NCBI GenBank assembly: GCA_025453875.1
Contig: JALOPN010000021.1
Span: 1-33,940 of the forward strand
Length of the DNA: 33,940 bases
Direction of reading: 5' to 3'
Source: Gemmatimonadaceae bacterium
GTDB lineage: Bacteria; Gemmatimonadota; Gemmatimonadetes; Gemmatimonadales; Gemmatimonadaceae
Under the pieces are notes generated by a model. That model did not search any database. It worked only from the letters and a program-made list of their open reading frames with translations, and was not told the origin of the DNA. Of this stretch, positions 29,296 to 33,940 are shown piece by piece (the stretch's first letter is position 1; every line of letters begins with the position of its first letter). The position numbers were made by a program, and so were the translations under genes.

Positions 29296-32205
29296 ATGCC
29301 GTTCCCGCCTCGGCCGGCCCGCCTGGCCGCCGCGCTTCTGCTCGTTGCCGGCCCGCTCGCCGCCCAGTCGGCCAGCGCCCCGCGCCCCATGACCCCGGCC
29401 GACATCTCGGCCTGGAAGTCGATTCGCAGCACCCAGCTCAGCCACGACGGTCGCTGGTTCGCCTACGTGCTCGCGCCCAACGAGGGCGACGCCGAGGTGA
29501 TCCTGCGCGAAGTGGCGGCCAATGGGCGCGAACACCGCTTCCCCGTGGGTGACGTGGGGCAGAATCCCTCACTCGCGCTTTCCGGCGACGGCAAGTGGGC
29601 CGCGTTCGTACGCTGGCCGGTGACGGCCGAGGCTGAGCGCATGCGCCGCGATCGTCGCGCCATTCAGGGCACGGCGGTGATCGTCGACCTCACGCGTGGC
29701 ACCTCGCGCTCGATCGACAAGGTGCGGTCGTTGGCGTTCGCCGGTGATGCCCCGCGCTGGATCGCGCTGCAGGGGTACAGTGCCGACGCCGGCGCGGGCG
29801 GTGGAGCGGGCGGTGGCGGTGCGGCCGCACCGGTTGGCGCCCCCACACCGGGCACCGGTCGTGGGGGGCCGCTCATCGGCGGTGGCGGTGGTGGCGATCG
29901 TGCGCTCGGCTCCGACCTTGTGCTGCACGAACTCGGCACCGAAACGATGCTCAACGTCGGCAACGTCAACGAATACGCGTTCGATCACACCGGTCGCTGG
30001 CTGGCGTACACGATCGACGCCACGAATCGACTGGGCAACGGCGTGCAGGTGCGTGACATGAACGCGGGTACCGTGCGTGGTATCGATGCCGCGCAGCGGG
30101 CGACCTATCGCCGACTCGCGTGGGCCGACACGATGCCTGCCTTCACCGTGCTGCGCACGACGATCGACAGCAGTGGCAAGGACACCGTGCACACGGTGAT
30201 GGGCGTGAGCCGCGTCGGCACGCCGCAGGAGCGCCGGATCGCGATCGCACCGAGCGGTCGTGCCGACTGGCCGGCTGGTACGCGCGTGAGCCTCGAGCGC
30301 GCGCCGCGCTGGTCGCACGATCTCGACGGACTCTTCTTCGGTGTGGCCCCGGTGCCACCGGCGGTGCCACGCGATTCGCAACTCACCGACGACGATCGGC
30401 CGTCGTTGCGACTGTGGCACGACAAGGATCAACGCCTGCAGTCGCAGCAGGATGTGCAGGCGACACAGGATCGCACCTTCTCCTATCTCGCGGCCTACTG
30501 GCCGGCCACCGACAAGGTCGTGCAGCTCACCGATGCCGACGCGCGCACCGGCAGCACCACCGATCTCGATCGCTGGGTGATCAGCAACGACGTCTCGCCC
30601 TATCAGCGACAGGCGAGCGTCGACGGCATCAACAAGCGTGATGTGTATGTCGTGAATCCGCGCACGGGCGAGAAGCGGAAAGCGCTCACCGGACAGGAGG
30701 GCGCGGCCGTTCCCTCGGTCGATGGGCAGCGCCTTGCCTTCTGGCGTGACGGCGAGTGGCATGTGATGGAGATGGCCACACTCGCGTCGCGTCAGGTCAC
30801 GACGGGCGGTCGCTTCATCAATGTCGAGGACGACCACAACGTCGATCGTCCCGCGTACCCGCACTTCGGGTGGTCGCAGGACGGCAGCGCGTTCCTCGCG
30901 TCGGATGGCTGGGACATCTGGCGCGTGCCGGTCAGCGGTGCCGCCGCCGTGAATCTCACGCAGGATGGCAAGGCCAAGGGCATTCGTTACGGCCGGCCCA
31001 TGATGCTCGAGCCTCGGCAACGCGGTGTGAACCTCGCCGCACCCTTCCTCGTCACGGCGCGCGTCGAGCGGACCAAGCGCGAGGGGATTCTCCGCGTCGA
31101 TCCGCGCGCCGCACGCGTGACGGCGCTCGACTGGAAGGACGCGCGCATCATGCCCATGAAGGCGCGCAATGCCGACGTGTGGGTGGCGTCGATCTCGACC
31201 GCGGCGCGCTATCCCGATTACTGGCGCGTCACGTGGGGCGGCGATTCGCTGCGACTCACCGATGGCGCGCCGAACATGAACGGCGTGGCCTGGACACCTG
31301 GCGCACGCCTGGTCACGTACGTGAGCGACAAGGGTGACACGCTGCAGGGCGCGCTCTACCTGCCCGCCGGCTACGAGGAAGGCAAGCGCTACCCGACGGT
31401 GACGTACATCTACGAGAAGATGTCCGACAACCTGCATACGTTCTACGCGCCGTCGTTCTCGAGCTCGTATACGCCCAGCATCTACACGAGCCGCGGCTAC
31501 GCCGTGTTCCAGCCGGACATCACGTACAAGATCAACGACCCCGGCATGTCGGCGGTGTGGTCGGTGATTCCGGCCATCAAGGCCGCGGTTGCCACCGGCA
31601 TCGTGGACGAAGGGAAGGTCGGGCTGCACGGCCACTCGTGGGGCGGCTACCAGACGGCGTTCCTCGTGGGGCAGACGAACATCTTCAAGAGCGCCGTCGC
31701 GGGCGCGCCGCTCACCGACATGGTGAGCATGTACAGCTCGGTCTACTGGAACACCGGCTCCGCCAACCAGCCCATCTTCCAGAGCTCGCAGGGACGCTTC
31801 AAGGGCAACTTCATCGACAATCGTGACGCGTACGAGCGCAACTCGCCCAATCGCTACGCGAACAAGGTCGAGACCCCGCTCATCATCCTGCACAACGATC
31901 GCGATGGCGCGGTCGACTACAATCAAGGCATCACGTTCTACAACACCCTGCGGCAGCTCGACAAGGACGTCATCCTGCTCGAGTATCAGGGTGAGAACCA
32001 TGGCCTGTCGCAGCTCAAGAACCGGCGCGACTACACCATTCGCCTCATGGAATGGTGGGACACGCACCTCAAGGGCGAACGCGCGCCGGAGTGGATCGAA
32101 CGTGGCATTCCACGCCTCGAGATGGAGCGCCACTTCCGCGAGCGCAAGGGACTCTACGCGCCAGCGAAGAAGGACGAGCCGGCCAAGCCACGTATCGTGC
32201 CGTAA
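29296..32205 (+). CDS. S9 family serine peptidase (prolyl oligopeptidase type)
   Basis: The 969-residue product has a signal peptide (RLAAALLLVAGPLAAQ), so it is periplasmic or exported. A long beta-propeller-type N-terminal region carries a Gly-rich low-complexity loop near residues 160-202. The C-terminal catalytic domain has the complete triad: S781 in GHSWGGY, D870 in HNDRDGAV and H902 in GENHGL. Such enzymes cleave short peptides, often after Pro or Ala. GGAG at 29285-29288, seven bases before ATG 29296, fixes the start. It stands alone between the palindromic region and a strong terminator. Confidence 0.95.
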   Translation: MPFPPRPARLAAALLLVAGPLAAQSASAPRPMTPADISAWKSIRSTQLSHDGRWFAYVLAPNEGDAEVILREVAANGREHRFPVGDVGQNPSLALSGDGKWAAFVRWPVTAEAERMRRDRRAIQGTAVIVDLTRGTSRSIDKVRSLAFAGDAPRWIALQGYSADAGAGGGAGGGGAAAPVGAPTPGTGRGGPLIGGGGGGDRALGSDLVLHELGTETMLNVGNVNEYAFDHTGRWLAYTIDATNRLGNGVQVRDMNAGTVRGIDAAQRATYRRLAWADTMPAFTVLRTTIDSSGKDTVHTVMGVSRVGTPQERRIAIAPSGRADWPAGTRVSLERAPRWSHDLDGLFFGVAPVPPAVPRDSQLTDDDRPSLRLWHDKDQRLQSQQDVQATQDRTFSYLAAYWPATDKVVQLTDADARTGSTTDLDRWVISNDVSPYQRQASVDGINKRDVYVVNPRTGEKRKALTGQEGAAVPSVDGQRLAFWRDGEWHVMEMATLASRQVTTGGRFINVEDDHNVDRPAYPHFGWSQDGSAFLASDGWDIWRVPVSGAAAVNLTQDGKAKGIRYGRPMMLEPRQRGVNLAAPFLVTARVERTKREGILRVDPRAARVTALDWKDARIMPMKARNADVWVASISTAARYPDYWRVTWGGDSLRLTDGAPNMNGVAWTPGARLVTYVSDKGDTLQGALYLPAGYEEGKRYPTVTYIYEKMSDNLHTFYAPSFSSSYTPSIYTSRGYAVFQPDITYKINDPGMSAVWSVIPAIKAAVATGIVDEGKVGLHGHSWGGYQTAFLVGQTNIFKSAVAGAPLTDMVSMYSSVYWNTGSANQPIFQSSQGRFKGNFIDNRDAYERNSPNRYANKVETPLIILHNDRDGAVDYNQGITFYNTLRQLDKDVILLEYQGENHGLSQLKNRRDYTIRLMEWWDTHLKGERAPEWIERGIPRLEMERHFRERKGLYAPAKKDEPAKPRIVP

Positions 32206-32220
32206 CGCGCGCCCGCACAG

Positions 32221-32270
32221 CAACGCCAACGGCCCCGCTGCTCTTCGGAGCAGCGGGGCCGTTGGCGTTG
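32221..32270. terminator. Very strong hairpin between S9 peptidase and peroxidase genes
   Basis: A perfect 23-bp stem (32221-32243 with 32248-32270) is capped by a TTCG tetraloop closed by C-G, the hyperstable C(UUCG)G form. It lies between convergent genes and has no T tract on either side. It is probably a bidirectional terminator or a 3'-end stabiliser. Confidence 0.85.
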
Positions 32271-32284
32271 AGCAAACGTCGCCG

Positions 32285-33940
32285 TCAGTCGAGCGATTGC
32301 AGGAAGGCGATCAGATCGGCGATTTCCGCATCCGTCAACTCGAGCGGATCGGCCGGTAGCGTCTGGTGCGCGGTCACCGCGCCAATCGCTTCCCCGCCCC
32401 CGACGTTGTAGAAGCGGATCACCTCCTCGAGCGTGCGGTACACGCCATTGTGCATGTAGGGCGCCGTGCGGGCGCTGTGTCGCACCGTGGGGGTCTTGAA
32501 CGCAAACGCATGCAACGGATTCCGGTTGAGTGGTCCGCGCCCCGAGTCGGCGTCGACACGCGCGTTGCGCCACACCGCACGCGATGGCACACCGATCACT
32601 TCGTACTCCGCCTCCTCGTAGCGCGTGGGCACCACGCCATTGAAGAGCGGTGCGAAGTGGCACGTGCCACACGCCGCCTTGCCCATGTAGACGTTGAATC
32701 CGCGACGCGCACCCGCCGAGATGGCCAGCGAATCGCCGCGCAGCGCGCGGTCGAACGGCGCGTCCGTCACCGGCAGCGAGCGCACGTAGGCCGCCAGCGC
32801 GGCCGCAATGCGACGCGACGTGACCGCCGACGAGTCCGCCGGACCGCCAAAGGCGCGCGCGAACGACGCGCGGCGCACGGCGTCGGCGGCCCACCGCGTC
32901 GCCGTGCGCTCGAGATGACCCGCCATCTCCTTCGGATTCTCGACCACGTCGCGAGCCTGATCCTCCAGATACGCGAGGCGCCCTTCGGCGTGCAACGCCG
33001 GCTGCAGCGCCGCGTGCTGCAGCGTCGGCGTATTGCGGAGTACGGCGCGCGTCCCGCGCACCGGCTCGGCGCGTGCACGCCCGTCCTGAAACGCCTGCGA
33101 CGGTTGGTGGCAGGTGGCGCAGCTGCGGGTGCCATCGCCCGACAGCGAGGCATCGTGAAACAGCGACGCACCAAGCGCCACCAGCGGCTCACTCGGGGCC
33201 GCAGCGTCCGTGGGCGCGAAGGCCATCGGATTCCACGCGTCCGCTTCGTACGGCGTCGGTGCGTCTGCACGCCATAGTCGCAGCTCGTCGGGAACGGGCA
33301 CATCGAGCGCGCGCCGCACATCGGCTAGCGCGAGGCCGGCCGGTCGTGCGAAATCCACGATGAAGCCAAAGCGATCGAATGTCGCAAACGCGCTATCACG
33401 CTCCAGCGCCGTGATCGCGCGCGTGAGCAGCGTGTCGAGGCGACCGAACGTTGCGGCCGACGCGCCCGATGCGTACGGGATGAGCGCCGCCTGCACGCCA
33501 CGCAGGGCATCCGCCGACTCCAGCACGCCAAGCCGAGCCACCGGGGAGTCGAAGCCGGAGAGACCGAGCGACACGACGCGCGCCAGTTCGCGGCGCAGCC
33601 CATCGAAGAGATGCTCGTCGGCAAACGTCACCTGCGCCGCGATGAGGCGCACGCGACCGAGCGTGGCGCGCGCATTGCGCACTTCTTCGCGGAGACGGTC
33701 GGTCTCGTCCTCGGTAACTGTCGGAAAGAGCAGCTCCTCGATGACCTGAAACCCCTCTGGCTCGCGTTGCGGCCGATCGCCCTCGTCATCGGCGACGCGC
33801 GGCAGCGCGGGACCATTGAGCGCCTGCGCGGCGGTTGGTGCCCACGTCTCGATGGCGTATTCGACACGCTTGTACGCACGACGTGCGTGTACGAATGCGC
33901 GCTGCGCGGCACGATCGCGCGTCGGGTTACCGAGAGTCGC
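32285..33940 (-). CDS. Di-haem cytochrome c peroxidase (CCP/MauG family) with N-terminal extension, 5' partial
   Basis: The frame is open to the window edge, giving at least 551 residues without the true start. The peroxidase part has two c-type haem sites: CATCH at 33107-33121 (SCATCHQPSQAFQDG) and CGTCH near 32660 (KAACGTCHFAPLFNG). It also has the conserved stretches RNTPTLQHAALQPALHAEGR and KTPTVRHSARTAPYMHNGVY. About 300 residues precede it as a helical region (RAFVHARRAYKRVEY, LNGPALP, FQVIEELLFP), resembling imelysin-like extensions seen on such peroxidases. It should work in the periplasm, reducing peroxide or oxidising a partner. ATG-initiated shorter frames, for example from 33682, are rejected because the same family-like sequence continues upstream. 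Confidence 0.92.
   Translation of the reverse strand, partial: ATLGNPTRDRAAQRAFVHARRAYKRVEYAIETWAPTAAQALNGPALPRVADDEGDRPQREPEGFQVIEELLFPTVTEDETDRLREEVRNARATLGRVRLIAAQVTFADEHLFDGLRRELARVVSLGLSGFDSPVARLGVLESADALRGVQAALIPYASGASAATFGRLDTLLTRAITALERDSAFATFDRFGFIVDFARPAGLALADVRRALDVPVPDELRLWRADAPTPYEADAWNPMAFAPTDAAAPSEPLVALGASLFHDASLSGDGTRSCATCHQPSQAFQDGRARAEPVRGTRAVLRNTPTLQHAALQPALHAEGRLAYLEDQARDVVENPKEMAGHLERTATRWAADAVRRASFARAFGGPADSSAVTSRRIAAALAAYVRSLPVTDAPFDRALRGDSLAISAGARRGFNVYMGKAACGTCHFAPLFNGVVPTRYEEAEYEVIGVPSRAVWRNARVDADSGRGPLNRNPLHAFAFKTPTVRHSARTAPYMHNGVYRTLEEVIRFYNVGGGEAIGAVTAHQTLPADPLELTDAEIADLIAFLQSLD

Noticed and set aside
29569-32229. Long open frame (886 codons) antisense to the S9 peptidase gene
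   Set aside because: Composition (Arg, His, Val-rich) is that of an antisense shadow in GC-rich DNA; the plus-strand gene has a full catalytic triad and signal peptide.

Overview
The window is a very GC-rich bacterial chromosome segment with dense genes, short gaps and many four-base stop/start overlaps. The gene content is: Ser/Thr protein kinases with a transmembrane tail, a fused alpha-beta 2-oxoacid dehydrogenase E1, an S9 prolyl-oligopeptidase-type peptidase, a CsgG-like protein, a DUF4412-type protein, a di-haem cytochrome c peroxidase and several small exported proteins ending their signal peptides in AxAQ. This points to a diderm such as a Gemmatimonadota member. That assignment is an inference; no rRNA or tRNA is present to test it.

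Layout. Positions 1-2094 (+): tail of an unidentified gene, a Spy/CpxP-like exported protein with a terminator, a small zinc-ribbon peptide, a frameshifted and catalytically degenerate alpha/beta-hydrolase, and a TPR-like protein. 2142-6518 (-): two paralogous membrane Ser/Thr kinases in tandem; the downstream one is split by an apparent one-base indel. 6765-9311 (+): Lon protease, divergent from the kinases. 9367-10251 (-): an orphan ABC ATPase, convergent with lon across a perfect hairpin. 10423-10698 (+): a stand-alone WYL-like small protein. 10727-12793 (-): a class A penicillin-binding protein. 12898-14832 (+): glutamine-dependent NAD synthetase. 14826-18009 (-): a translationally coupled set (exported histidine phosphatase with two compensating indels, DUF3857/transglutaminase protein, P-loop nucleotide-binding protein), the last overlapping nadE tail to tail. 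18076-21914 (+): glycosyltransferase, flippase-like membrane protein and hybrid sensor histidine kinase. 21924-22406 (-): HIT-family hydrolase. 22656-24800 (+): fused E1 dehydrogenase. 24875-28597 (-): DUF4412-type protein, CsgG-like protein with an SH3-like end, beta-barrel-like protein, DUF4184-type membrane protein. 28598-29295: a gene-free stretch holding two long palindromic elements in inverted orientation. 29296-32205 (+): S9 peptidase. 32285-33940 (-): di-haem peroxidase running off the window.

Most of the content is housekeeping (proteostasis, cell wall, NAD, central carbon) plus envelope and signalling genes. The points most worth following up are: (1) the nested palindromic element at 28677-29202; (2) the two kinases with related membrane tails, one carrying an internal duplication; (3) the hydrolase-like gene that has lost its catalytic residues; (4) the coupled phosphatase/DUF3857/P-loop operon beside nadE; and (5) four single-base frame breaks in three genes, which are either real decay or assembly errors. 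I found no CRISPR array, IS element, phage or obvious defence system.
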